Assembly (NCBI RefSeq): GCF_026094475.1
Contig: NZ_JAPELL010000001.1
Span: 1,512,326 to 1,576,325, forward strand
Origin: Homoserinimonas sedimenticola
Lineage (GTDB): Bacteria > Actinomycetota > Actinomycetes > Actinomycetales > Microbacteriaceae
Direction: 5' to 3'
DNA length: 64,000 nt
The position numbers and the translations under genes are program-made. The notes beneath the pieces are model-generated. The model made no database searches and was not told the DNA's origin. It saw only the letters and a list, made by a program, of their open reading frames with translations. Below, piece after piece: positions 46,221 to 54,570 of the stretch. The number at the start of each line of letters is the position of its first letter. Position 1 is the stretch's first letter.

Positions 46221-47051
46221 CTAACCGACGCGCTTGCGCACGGCGGCGGCGACCGCCTCCGGTGCCTCCTCTGGGATCCAGTGCGAGATGCCGTCGAGCA
46301 CCTCGAACTCGTAGTCCCCCTCGACGTGGTGCCCGCAGCGGCGGGCCGCCGTCTCGCCGAGCGCGACATCCTTGGTGCTCCACAGGTAGGTGGTCGGCAC
46401 GCGCACGGCGGGCAGCTCGCCGAAGCCGCGACTCATTGCGCGGTACCAGTTGAGCGCGGCGGTCAGTGCGCCCGGCTCGCGCAGCACGGCGAGGTAGGCA
46501 CGCTTCGACTCGCGGTCGACGTGCCGCCCGTAGAGCAGCTTGAGCGCCGCGCCACCGAACGCGAGCAGCACACGCTCCGGCACGCGCCGCTTGCGGAAGA
46601 ACGCGATATACGCCGACTTCCGCTTCTGCGCCGGGTCGTTCTTCAACGCCCACACCATGGCGGCGGGGTGCGGCACTGACACGGCCACGAGTGAGCGAAC
46701 ACGATCCGGATGCTTCGCCGCGAGTTCCCACGCGACGATCGCACCCCAGTCGTGCCCTACGACGTGCGCCGAGTCGATCTCGAAGGCGTCGAGGATCCCT
46801 AGCACGTCCCCGGCGAGCAGGTCGACGCGGTACTCGCGCACCTCCGCCGGGCGGGCCCCCGGCGAATAGCCGCGCTGGTCAGGCGCGATCAGCCGGAAGC
46901 CGTCGGCCGCGAGCGCCGCGGCAACCCCCTCCCAGGAGTGCCCCGTCTCGGGGAAGCCGTGGAGCAGCACGACGGGCCTGCCATCGCGCGGGCCCCACAC
47001 GCGCAGGTCGAACTCGAGGTCACCGACACGCACCTGCTGGCGTTCCATCAT
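46221..47051 (-). CDS. Alpha/beta hydrolase (epoxide hydrolase-like)
   Basis: 276 residues. HGFPETGHSW oxyanion motif (near 32-41), DQRGYSPGARP, nucleophile elbow VGHDWGAIVAWELA with Asp as nucleophile (HDWG, near 102), and a C-terminal GISHWIPEEAPE with the catalytic His. The Asp nucleophile and HGFPE pattern are typical of epoxide hydrolases and haloalkane dehalogenases. TACAGT stands 6 bases before the ATG; the start also overlaps the upstream stop by four bases. Confidence 0.88.
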   Translation of the reverse strand: MMERQQVRVGDLEFDLRVWGPRDGRPVVLLHGFPETGHSWEGVAAALAADGFRLIAPDQRGYSPGARPAEVREYRVDLLAGDVLGILDAFEIDSAHVVGHDWGAIVAWELAAKHPDRVRSLVAVSVPHPAAMVWALKNDPAQKRKSAYIAFFRKRRVPERVLLAFGGAALKLLYGRHVDRESKRAYLAVLREPGALTAALNWYRAMSRGFGELPAVRVPTTYLWSTKDVALGETAARRCGHHVEGDYEFEVLDGISHWIPEEAPEAVAAAVRKRVG

Positions 47052-47434
47052 GGCGACACTGTACGCGTGCGTAAGCCGAAACGCTTCCAAAGCGAGGGTG
47101 CCGTGAACACCACGAAGAGGCCGAAGGCACACTGGAGAAGCACGGGGTAGGGAGGCTCAAACGGGAGTTCGTAGGCGATGGCGACACTCACGTTCACCGC
47201 GACATCCGCAACCATGATCGCTACCCCGAGCGGTATCGCCGCGCGACGGCCGAGGGCGAGCAGAAGCACCATCAGCGGGTCGAGCAGCGTCAGCGAGATC
47301 CAGAAGACCTGGACGGCAGCCGGGAAGCCCGCGTAGACCCCCAGGCCTCCGACCGCGAGGTCGATGACATGTGTTGTGGTGCCGATGAGGAAACCGGCCA
47401 TCCACAGCAGGCGGACGGCGGGACGCGTCGTCAT
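47048..47434 (-). CDS. Small four-helix membrane protein
   Basis: 128 residues, four predicted helices (about 8-30, 38-62, 66-88, 95-115). Opens TRPAVRLLWMAGFLIGTTTHVIDLAVGG. No family recognised with certainty; looks like uncharacterised actinobacterial membrane proteins. Overlaps the hydrolase by four bases (ATGA). TAGCCG lies 6 bases before its ATG. Confidence 0.7.
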   Translation of the reverse strand: MTTRPAVRLLWMAGFLIGTTTHVIDLAVGGLGVYAGFPAAVQVFWISLTLLDPLMVLLLALGRRAAIPLGVAIMVADVAVNVSVAIAYELPFEPPYPVLLQCAFGLFVVFTAPSLWKRFGLRTRTVSP

Positions 47435-47489
47435 GTCCCGCGGCTAGCGACGCGATGTGCACGCCGTCGACATGCTTCTGGTTGTGCCG

Positions 47490-48290
47490 TCATGCCTTGA
47501 AGTAGACGAGTTGGTGGGTCGTCGCGAGGAGCACGCCGTCGCGGCCCCACAGATGCGCGGTCTGGTCGAAGAAGCCCTCTGAGAAGCGGTGGGCCCGCGC
47601 CGAGCCGAGGAGGTGCGCTTCGCCCTGGGCCGACACCTCCGCCGCGTCGGCGTGGAAGTAGATCGTCAGGCTCACGGTGCCCGCCGGGCTCATCTCGCCG
47701 CGCCGCAGGTAGACGCGGGGGTAGTAGACGTCGCAGAGTGCCGCGAACGACGCGAAGGTGAGCGGCCGCGGGGGCGAGTCGCGCATCCACAGCGTTGAGA
47801 CCGAGTCCGGATGCTCCGCCCCGGGCGTGATCAGACCGTCGACGAAGCGCATCTCGTAGTTCTGCGCCCACACGATCGCGGGCGGCAGCTGCTGGCGGTC
47901 GAGCGTCTCGGCGGTGGGCGCCGTGGGAGCGGGGGTCTCCGTGGCCGACCAGGTGGGGCGGCGGAGGCCGAAGACGGCCGTGGCGGTGGTCGCGACCACG
48001 CCCTCCTGAGTGAGCGCGATCGACCAATGCTGCGTCGTGCGGTTCGTGCGCACAGGCTCCGCGACGACCTCAAACGGCCCGTCCGCGACCGGGCCGGCGA
48101 AGTTCACGGTGAGCGAGAGCGGCGACCCCAGCACCTCGCGGTGCAGCTCGACGGCACGGAGCAGCACGGCCGCCGTGATCCCGCCGAAGGGGCCCACCAT
48201 GTTGGCGTAGGCGGGGTGGGTGCGGCCGGCGTAGCGTCCGTCACCGAGCGGCTCGAGCGCGACGGCGTCGTCGAACGGGTGAGAGGTCAT
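47490..48290 (-). CDS. Acyl-CoA thioesterase, TesB-like two hot-dog domains
   Basis: 266 residues. The N-terminal half has NMVGPFGGITAAVLLRAVELH and PLSLTVNFAGPVADGPFEV; the C-terminal half includes WAQNYEMRFVDGLI and LTIYFHADAAEV. Two hot-dog folds as in TesB/4HBT_3 proteins, which hydrolyse acyl-CoAs. TACGCT 6 bases before the ATG supports the start; the longer frame enters the tandem repeat upstream. Divergent from acs. Confidence 0.88.
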   Translation of the reverse strand: MTSHPFDDAVALEPLGDGRYAGRTHPAYANMVGPFGGITAAVLLRAVELHREVLGSPLSLTVNFAGPVADGPFEVVAEPVRTNRTTQHWSIALTQEGVVATTATAVFGLRRPTWSATETPAPTAPTAETLDRQQLPPAIVWAQNYEMRFVDGLITPGAEHPDSVSTLWMRDSPPRPLTFASFAALCDVYYPRVYLRRGEMSPAGTVSLTIYFHADAAEVSAQGEAHLLGSARAHRFSEGFFDQTAHLWGRDGVLLATTHQLVYFKA

Positions 48291-48312
48291 TGCTGCAGCG
48301 TATGGGATGCCG

Positions 48313-48424
48313 CGGGGCGGCGCTCGGGCCGCACCCGTCGGGGCGCGGCGCTCGGGCCGCACCCGTCGGGGCGCAGCAGTCGGGCCGCACCCGTCGGGGC
48401 GCAGCAGTCGGGCCGCACCCCTTC
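48313..48424. repeat. Tandem repeat, four 28-bp units
   Basis: The key string TCGGGCCGCACC starts at 48324, 48352, 48380 and 48408: exact 28-bp spacing. Units 1-2 contain GGCGCTCGGG and units 3-4 GCAGCAGTCGGG, so the array grew by duplication of pairs. Together with about 130 bp of unremarkable sequence it fills the gap between divergent thioesterase and acs genes. Confidence 0.88.
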
Positions 48425-48564
48425 GGGAGGAGAAACTGCGCGACGCGCCGGGCGGAGGCCGGGACACACCGCGCGCGGCTCAAAATCTCCTCCGCATCGG
48501 TGGAGGTTGCGTCGTGTGACGCGCATGATGAAGGGGTCGGCGGGCGTGCGGGTAGCGTTGTCCG

Positions 48565-50565
48565 GTGAGCATGAGCAGTGACATCCGTGAGCTTCTTGTC
48601 GAGACGCGCCGGTTCCCGCCGCCCGCCGGCTTCGCCGCGACGGCCAACGTCGATGAGAGCGTGTGGGCGGATGCCGCGGTCGACCCGATCGCGTTCTGGG
48701 AGCGCGCCGCGCACAGGCTCGACTGGCATGAGCCCTGGCACACGGCACACACGTGGGAGCCGGCACTGCAGCCGGACGGCTCCCTGCAGCCCCCCAACGC
48801 CGAGTGGTTCGCGGGCGGCCGCCTCAACGTCGCCGTCAACTGCGTCGACCGGCACGTGGCATCCGGTGCCGGCGACAAGGTCGCGTACCACTTCGAGGGC
48901 GAGCCGGGCGATACCCGCACGATCACCTACGCAGACCTGCAGCGGGAGGTGGCGAAGGCCGCCCACGCCCTGACGGAACTCGGCATCGGTCCGGGCGACC
49001 GGGTCGTCGTCTACCTGCCCGTGATCCCCGAGACGGCGATCATCACGCTCGCGATCGCCCGGGTCGGCGCCGTGCACTCGCTCGTCTTCGGGGGCTTCAG
49101 CGCGGAGGCGCTGCGCTTCCGCATCGAGGACACGGGGGCGAAACTGCTCGTGACGAGCGACGGACAGTTCCGCCGCGGCAAGGCCGTGCCCGTCAAGGCG
49201 CAGTCCGATGAGGCGGCGGCCGGGCAGGAGAGCCTCGAGCATGTGCTCGTCGTCCGGCGAACGGGCGAGACGGATGTCCCGTGGACCGAGGGTCGCGACG
49301 TCTGGTGGCACGACGTGGTCGAGCGGCAGCCCGAGGTGCACGAGGCCGAATACTTCGACTCCGAGCATCCGCTCTTCATCATCTACACCTCGGGAACAAC
49401 GGGGAAGCCGAAGGGGCTCGTGCACACGAGCGGCGGCTACCTCACCCAGGCGTCGTGGAGCCACTGGGCGATCTTCGACGCCAAACCCGACGACATCTAC
49501 TGGTGCACGGCCGACCTCGCCTGGGTGACGGCGCACACCTACGCCCTCTACGGCCCGCTCTCCAACGGCACGACGCAGGTCATGTACGAGGGCACGCCAG
49601 ACACCCCGCGGCGCGGCCGCCACTTCGAGATCATCGAGAAGCTCGGTGTGACGACGTACTACACGGCGCCGACGCTCATTCGCACCTACATGACGTGGTT
49701 CCCTGACGGGCCTTCGGGATACGACCTGTCGAGCATCCGCCTGCTCGGCTCTGTCGGCGAGGCGATCAATCCTGAGGCCTGGATGTGGTTCCGCGAGCAC
49801 ATCGGCGCGGGCACCGCGCCCATCGTCGACACGTGGTGGCAGTCGGAGACGGGCGCGGCCATCATGGCGCCGCTGCCCGGCGTCACGACCCTCAAACCCG
49901 GCTCCGCGAGCCGGGCCCTGCCCGCCCTCACGACTCGCATCGTCGACGAGAACGGTGCGGATGTCGCACCCGGCGCCGGCGGATACCTCGTGATCGACGG
50001 CACCTGGCCCGCCATGGCCCGCACGGTCTGGGGCAACCCGCAGCGCTACCTCGACTCCTACTGGGCGCGCTTCGCCGACCGCGGCTACTACCTCGCAGGC
50101 GACGGCGCGAAGGCCGACGCGGAGGGTGACGTGTGGCTCCTCGGCCGCACCGACGACGTCATCAACGTCTCGGGTCACCGCCTCTCAACAATCGAGATCG
50201 AGTCGGCGCTGGTCGCGCATCCGCTCGTCGGCGAAGCGGGCGTCACGAGGGCGACGGATGCCACGACGGGCGAGGCCATCGTCGCCTTCGTCGTGCCCTC
50301 CCGCGACGTCGAGCCGGAGGATCTCGCGGCGACTCTGCGCTCTCACATCGCACGCGAGATCGGTCCCGTCGCCAAACCCCGGGACATCATCGTTGTGGCC
50401 GACCTGCCGAAGACCCGTTCAGGCAAGATCATGCGGCGCCTGCTCGGCGACATCATCGACGGGAGGGAGCTGGGCGACACGACCTCGCTTCAGGATCCGA
50501 GCGTGCCGGCTGCAATCGCCCGCACAGTTGCGGGGCAGCGCGGCCGGAAGCAATCCCAGCAGTAA
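48565..50565 (+). CDS. acsA: Acetyl-CoA synthetase (AMP-forming)
   Basis: 666 residues. Adenylates acetate (or propionate) and transfers it to CoA. AMP-binding motif IIYTSGTTGKPKGLVHT (near 272-288), WWQSETGAA (about 430), YLAGDGAKAD and the C-terminal hinge RTDDVINVSGHRLST, with the acetylation-site lysine in KTRSGKIMRR. TAGCGT lies 6 bases before the GTG, fixing a leaderless start. The region EPALQPDGSLQPPNAEWFAGG replaces the usual Acs WF.GG.LN context only slightly. Upstream is a 28-bp tandem repeat; downstream a GntR regulator. Confidence 0.93.
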   Translation: MSMSSDIRELLVETRRFPPPAGFAATANVDESVWADAAVDPIAFWERAAHRLDWHEPWHTAHTWEPALQPDGSLQPPNAEWFAGGRLNVAVNCVDRHVASGAGDKVAYHFEGEPGDTRTITYADLQREVAKAAHALTELGIGPGDRVVVYLPVIPETAIITLAIARVGAVHSLVFGGFSAEALRFRIEDTGAKLLVTSDGQFRRGKAVPVKAQSDEAAAGQESLEHVLVVRRTGETDVPWTEGRDVWWHDVVERQPEVHEAEYFDSEHPLFIIYTSGTTGKPKGLVHTSGGYLTQASWSHWAIFDAKPDDIYWCTADLAWVTAHTYALYGPLSNGTTQVMYEGTPDTPRRGRHFEIIEKLGVTTYYTAPTLIRTYMTWFPDGPSGYDLSSIRLLGSVGEAINPEAWMWFREHIGAGTAPIVDTWWQSETGAAIMAPLPGVTTLKPGSASRALPALTTRIVDENGADVAPGAGGYLVIDGTWPAMARTVWGNPQRYLDSYWARFADRGYYLAGDGAKADAEGDVWLLGRTDDVINVSGHRLSTIEIESALVAHPLVGEAGVTRATDATTGEAIVAFVVPSRDVEPEDLAATLRSHIAREIGPVAKPRDIIVVADLPKTRSGKIMRRLLGDIIDGRELGDTTSLQDPSVPAAIARTVAGQRGRKQSQQ

Positions 50566-50574
50566 TATTGCGCC

Positions 50575-51213
50575 GTGAACGACGAAGCGGAAGTGACCAC
50601 GAGCGCAGTAGTCGCGACCGTCTACGACCACCTCCTCGGTGCCATCAGCGAGGGCTCCCTCCAGCCGGGCGACCGCATCAGCGACGGTGAACTGGCGACC
50701 CAGTTCGGGGTGTCGCGCACACCCGTGAGGGAGGCGATCCAGCGGCTGCGCGATATCGGGGTGATCGAGGCATCCGCCAACCGCTTCACGCGCGTCGCCG
50801 TCGTCTCGCCCCAGCAGACGGCCGACGCGATGACCGTCTGGGTGACCCTGTACCGCGCCCTCGTCGCGGAGGTCACACCGCGCGTCGATGACGCCGCCAT
50901 CGGCGACATGGAGACGGCCCATCAGGAGTGCGTCGAGGCGATGGAGAAGCGCGACTTCGCCGTCGTCGCCCGCACGAACTTCGACTTCTTCGCTCGACTG
51001 CGGCCCTTCTCGGGCAACGAGGTGCTCACTCGCTCGATCACCGGCGTCGTGCACATGGTGCGGCTCGGCAGCCTCCACCTTCCCGAGGCCATCGACGTGG
51101 CCCAGCTTGCGGGGTGCCAGCGGGCGCTGCTTGACGCGCTGCGGGCGAGGGATGCCGCGGCCGCCGTCGACGCGATCGACGCGCTGCGCGACATCCGCAT
51201 CCCGCAGGAGTGA
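50575..51213 (+). CDS. GntR-family regulator, FCD subfamily
   Basis: 212 residues. N-terminal winged helix: VYDHLLGAISEGSLQPGDRISDGELATQFGVSRTPVREAIQRLRDIGVIE; C-terminal helical FCD domain with HQECVEAMEKRDFAVVARTNFDFFARL. The FCD metal-binding His/Asp set is only partly present. The -10 box TAATAT overlaps the TAA stop of acs, so the regulator has its own leaderless promoter and could also be read through. A role in acetate or acid metabolism is inferred from position. Confidence 0.9.
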   Translation: MNDEAEVTTSAVVATVYDHLLGAISEGSLQPGDRISDGELATQFGVSRTPVREAIQRLRDIGVIEASANRFTRVAVVSPQQTADAMTVWVTLYRALVAEVTPRVDDAAIGDMETAHQECVEAMEKRDFAVVARTNFDFFARLRPFSGNEVLTRSITGVVHMVRLGSLHLPEAIDVAQLAGCQRALLDALRARDAAAAVDAIDALRDIRIPQE

Positions 51214-51254
51214 TCACTCTGGCTTTCTCAGGTGCCCACCCCTAGCCTCGGGTC

Positions 51255-52070
51255 ATGGCACGATTCGACGTTGACGGGGCCTCGATCTACTACGAGACCG
51301 AAGGGGACCCCGCGGCACCGGCGGTGCTCCTGATCCACGCGGGCATCGCGACGCTCCGGATGTGGGATGACATCGTGCCGACGCTCGCGAAGAACCATCA
51401 CGTCATCCGATTCGACTGCCGCGGCTTCGGCGAGACGAAGACGGAGGACGTCGAGTTCTCCAACCGAGCCGATGCGATCGCGCTGCTCGACCACGTCAAC
51501 GTCGAGAAAGCGACCGTCGTGGGCTGCTCGCGGGGCGGGCTCATCGCACTCGACCTCGCAGTCGAATACCCCTCGCGGGTCGCCGGGGTCGTCACGATCG
51601 GCGGCGGTGTGAGCGGCTTCCCCGACACCGAGTTGACCGCGGAGGAGGATGCCCTGATCGACCGCATGGACGTCGCATTCGAGCAGGCCGAATGGGAGAC
51701 CCTCAACCGGCTCGAGGTCGAGTTGTGGGCGTTGGGTGTGCGGCGCGACCACGGCGGTCTCGACCCCGACTTCGTGACGCGCGCGTACCAGCTCAACCAG
51801 CCGAACCTCGCGCACATCCACGAGAACCCCACCCCCATCCCACTCGAGCCGCCCGCATACGATCGCCTCGTCGACGTGACCGTTCCCGCGCTCGTCATGG
51901 TGGGCGACCACGACCTCAGCGAGGTGCTCGTCGCCTACGAGTACCAGCTCTCGGCCCTTCCGAAGGCCGACAGCGCCCGCTTTCCCGATGCCGCGCACCT
52001 GCCAAGCGTCGAGCAGCCCGAGGAGTTCGAGCGGGTGCTGTGCCGTTGGCTGGCGGAGCACGACCTGTAG
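51255..52070 (+). CDS. Alpha/beta-fold hydrolase
   Basis: 271 residues. LLIHAGIATLRMWDDIVPTL oxyanion region, DCRGFGETKT, nucleophile elbow VGCSRGGLIALDLA (Ser in CSRGG) and a late Asp/His pair (VGDHDLS; AAHLPSVEQPEEF). Similar to 3-oxoadipate enol-lactonase-like hydrolases, but no aromatic pathway genes are near. TAGCCT ends 6 bases before the ATG. Confidence 0.87.
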   Translation: MARFDVDGASIYYETEGDPAAPAVLLIHAGIATLRMWDDIVPTLAKNHHVIRFDCRGFGETKTEDVEFSNRADAIALLDHVNVEKATVVGCSRGGLIALDLAVEYPSRVAGVVTIGGGVSGFPDTELTAEEDALIDRMDVAFEQAEWETLNRLEVELWALGVRRDHGGLDPDFVTRAYQLNQPNLAHIHENPTPIPLEPPAYDRLVDVTVPALVMVGDHDLSEVLVAYEYQLSALPKADSARFPDAAHLPSVEQPEEFERVLCRWLAEHDL

Positions 52071-52091
52071 CCCTCCCGCCACCCGGGCGCG

Positions 52092-52328
52092 TTCACCATT
52101 CAGGAACTCGCGCGCTCTCGCCACTTCAACATTCAGGAACCCGCGCTCACTCGCCTCTTCAAGATTCAGGAAGTGGGAACTGCCTACGGGCCGTGAGCGA
52201 TCTCTTCCGCCTCATCTGACGCTCAGTCCTCTTCTTTCACTGCACCTTCCTGAATGATGCAGAGCGGTTTCCACCCCCACTTCCTGAATGATGAACACGG
52301 CTTCGGCCAGCACTTCCTGAATGTTGAA
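52092..52328. repeat. Array of six 15-bp repeats in two opposed triplets
   Basis: Consensus TTCANNATTCAGGAA. Forward copies start at 52092, 52125 and 52158, exactly 33 bp apart. Inverted copies (TTCCTGAATNNTGAA) start at 52247, 52281 and 52314, spaced 34 and 33 bp. The 18-19-bp spacers are unrelated. The innermost copies are about 75 bp apart. The array fills most of the 334-bp gap between the hydrolase and the histidine kinase; nothing else was seen there apart from the kinase -10 box at 52393. Confidence 0.9.
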
Positions 52329-52404
52329 GCCCTGCTGGGTCAGTCGGCGGGGCTAGGCCGAGGGGCGGATGCCGCGGCATCCGCTCGCTCGTTAGCCTTG
52401 GGGG

Positions 52405-53718
52405 ATGACTGACGAATGGGTGCGCCCGCTGCCTGATCGGCGTGGCGTGCAGCGCGACCTCGTGGGGGCGCTCGTGCTCGCGGTCGGCGCCGCGCTCAGC
52501 ACCATGCTCTACACGCGCGTCGGAATGTTCGACGAGCCTGCGCCGCCCTGGCTCAGCCTGCTCGCCCTCGCGGCGGTGACGCTCCCGCTCGCGCTGCGCC
52601 GACGCCATCCCGAGATCGTCGCGGTCGTCGTCTCGACCGGCTTCTTCGTGGCTGGGCAGTTCGCCGTGCCCGAGGCGCTGATCACCCAGATCACGATGTT
52701 CGTCGCGATCTACAGCGTCGGCGCCTGGTCGCGCAGCAGGCGTCGCGCCGACATCGTGCGGCTTGTGATCATCGTCTTCATGTTCGGCTGGGTCGCGGTC
52801 AACCTCATCGTCACCGTGAGCGACCCCGAGATGCTGCCGGATGTCTCGCGCAGTGGCGTCTTCTCGGCATTCGCGTCGTTCGCCGTCATCAACTTCGCCA
52901 CCAACATCCTCTACTTCGGCGGCGCCTGGTACTTCGGCAATCACATGTGGCTCGCCGCACGCGAGCGGGCTGAGCTGGAGCGTCGCACCGCCGAGCTGCA
53001 GGAGGAGCGCGAGCACAGCATGCGCCAGGCGGTCGCGCTCGACCGGGTGCGCATCGCGCGGGAGCTCCACGATGTCGTCGCGCACCACGTCTCCGTCATG
53101 GGGGTGCAGGCGGGCGCCGCGCGCCGCGTGCTCGACCGCGACCCCGGGCAGGCAACCGAGTCGCTCGAGGTCATCGAGACCAATGCGCGCGCCGCCGTCG
53201 ATGAACTTCACCGGTTGCTGACGACCCTTCGCGACCCGGACGCGGCAGGGCCGGGAGAGACGGATGCGGCGACGGAATCCGCCTCGACGCGCGGCCTTGA
53301 GCAGTTGGGCGACCTCGTGGAGGCGACCCGAGCCGCCGGAACCCCGACCACCCTCGTGGTAGTCGGGGAGAAGCATCCTGTAACCACAATGGTCGGTTTC
53401 ACCCTCTACCGGGTTGCGCAGGAGGCGCTCACGAACGTGCGGAAGCACGCCGGCGAGCGCGCCGAAGCCGAGGTGCGGCTGCGCTACATCGACGGGAGGG
53501 TTGAGCTCGAGGTGACCGACACGGGCCGCGGGCGGGGCCTCGCGACATCCGTCTCGGGCGGTCTCGGACACATCGGTATGCGTGAGCGTCTCGCCGCCGT
53601 CGGTGGCACGCTCGAGACGGGGCCGCGCACCCGGGGCGGCTACCTCGTGCGGGCGGTCGTGCCGCTCGGCGGGACCTCCGCACCGCAGCCCGTCGCCGCG
53701 GCAGGAGGCACAGCGTGA
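52405..53718 (+). CDS. Sensor histidine kinase, NarL/DesK (HisKA_3) type
   Basis: 437 residues. About five N-terminal membrane helices (28-180) without a large extracellular domain, then a coiled-coil linker with ERAELERRTAELQEEREH. The phospho-acceptor H box is IARELHDVVAHHVSVMG (His near 229), and the HATPase_c domain ends LEVTDTGRGRG and GGLGHIGMRERLAAVGG. This type senses membrane or intramembrane signals. TAGCCT 6 bases before the ATG; stop overlaps the regulator start by four bases. Confidence 0.92.
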   Translation: MTDEWVRPLPDRRGVQRDLVGALVLAVGAALSTMLYTRVGMFDEPAPPWLSLLALAAVTLPLALRRRHPEIVAVVVSTGFFVAGQFAVPEALITQITMFVAIYSVGAWSRSRRRADIVRLVIIVFMFGWVAVNLIVTVSDPEMLPDVSRSGVFSAFASFAVINFATNILYFGGAWYFGNHMWLAARERAELERRTAELQEEREHSMRQAVALDRVRIARELHDVVAHHVSVMGVQAGAARRVLDRDPGQATESLEVIETNARAAVDELHRLLTTLRDPDAAGPGETDAATESASTRGLEQLGDLVEATRAAGTPTTLVVVGEKHPVTTMVGFTLYRVAQEALTNVRKHAGERAEAEVRLRYIDGRVELEVTDTGRGRGLATSVSGGLGHIGMRERLAAVGGTLETGPRTRGGYLVRAVVPLGGTSAPQPVAAAGGTA

Positions 53719-54374
53719 CCCGCGTGCTGCTGGTCGATGACCAGGACCTCGTGCGGGCAGGCTTCCGCACGATCCTGCAGAGCGAGCCCGGCATCGAGGT
53801 TGTCGGCGAGGCCGCAAGCGGCGCGGACGCGATCGACCGGGCGCGCGAACTGCAACCCGATGTCATCTGCATGGACGTGCAGATGCCGGGGATGGACGGA
53901 CTCGAGGCGACGCGGATGCTCGTGGCCGATGCATCCGTCGCCGCCGGGGTGCTCATCCTCACGACCTTCGACCGCGACGACTACCTGTTCGAGGCGCTGC
54001 AGGCCGGGGCATCCGGGTTCCTGCTGAAGAACGCTCGTGCGGAGGAGCTGATCGACGCCGTGCAGATCGTCGCGCGCGGTGACGCTCTGCTTTCGCCGAG
54101 CGTCACGCGGCGCGTCATCGCGCGCTTTGCCGGGGACGAGCCGGCGGCGCCCGCGGCCATCACGAACTCGGCCGCCGTGCGCGACCTGACCGAACGCGAG
54201 CTCGAGGTGCTCGGGCTCATCGCGGCAGGGCTCTCGAACTCGGAGATCGCCGCCAAACTCTATGTGGGCGAGGCCACCGTCAAGACGCACGTCTCGAAGG
54301 TGCTCATGAAGCTGGGGCTGCGCGACCGCATCCAGGCCGTCATCTTCGCGTACGAGCACGGGCTCGCGGGCTGA
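53715..54374 (+). CDS. LuxR/NarL-type response regulator
   Basis: 219 residues. Receiver domain with acidic pair VDDQD, phospho-acceptor Asp in CMDVQMPGMDG (near 54), Thr in LTTFD and Lys in FLLKNARAEEL. C-terminal LuxR HTH: LTERELEVLGLIAAGLSNSEIAAKLYVGEATVKTHVSKVLMKLG. Partner of the overlapping kinase. The ABC-2 transporter genes just downstream are likely targets, as in many actinobacterial kinase-regulator-ABC sets, although a palindromic element and a separate -10 box lie between. Confidence 0.93.
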   Translation: MTRVLLVDDQDLVRAGFRTILQSEPGIEVVGEAASGADAIDRARELQPDVICMDVQMPGMDGLEATRMLVADASVAAGVLILTTFDRDDYLFEALQAGASGFLLKNARAEELIDAVQIVARGDALLSPSVTRRVIARFAGDEPAAPAAITNSAAVRDLTERELEVLGLIAAGLSNSEIAAKLYVGEATVKTHVSKVLMKLGLRDRIQAVIFAYEHGLAG

Positions 54375-54409
54375 CGCCACCGCCCGCCCCGGCCGCGCCG
54401 GCCATCACC

Positions 54410-54467
54410 GCGGTGTTTTCTGCTCAACACTGGGGTCTTCGCGGCAGCGCTGAGCAGAAAACACCGC
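54410..54467 (+). repeat. Palindromic repeat element, copy 4 of 5
   Basis: 17-base perfect arms, GCGGTGTTTTCTGCTCA (54410-54426) and its complement (54451-54467), around a 24-base loop; right flank GCTGTG. Located upstream of the ABC transporter genes; copy 5 lies directly after them. Confidence 0.87.
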
Positions 54468-54570
54468 GCTGTGCAGGTACGCGAGGGCGCGAGGCTCCGC
54501 CTGCGGGGGGAGCGCCAAGACCAGCCGGGTGGCGGATGCTGCAACCCCGCGGCATCCGTAGCGTGGAAGC

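Noticed and set aside
48313-48424. Possible CRISPR array (28-bp period)
   Set aside because: The units are contiguous with no unique spacers; it is a plain tandem repeat and no cas gene is present.
48241-50178. 645-codon open frame on the minus strand over acs
   Set aside because: It is the antisense shadow of acsA, with no family features; high GC creates long open antisense frames.
52092-52328. Possible CRISPR array (repeats separated by 18-19-bp spacers)
   Set aside because: Repeats are only 15 bp with two variable positions, spacers are too short, the two triplets are inverted relative to each other, and there are no cas genes.
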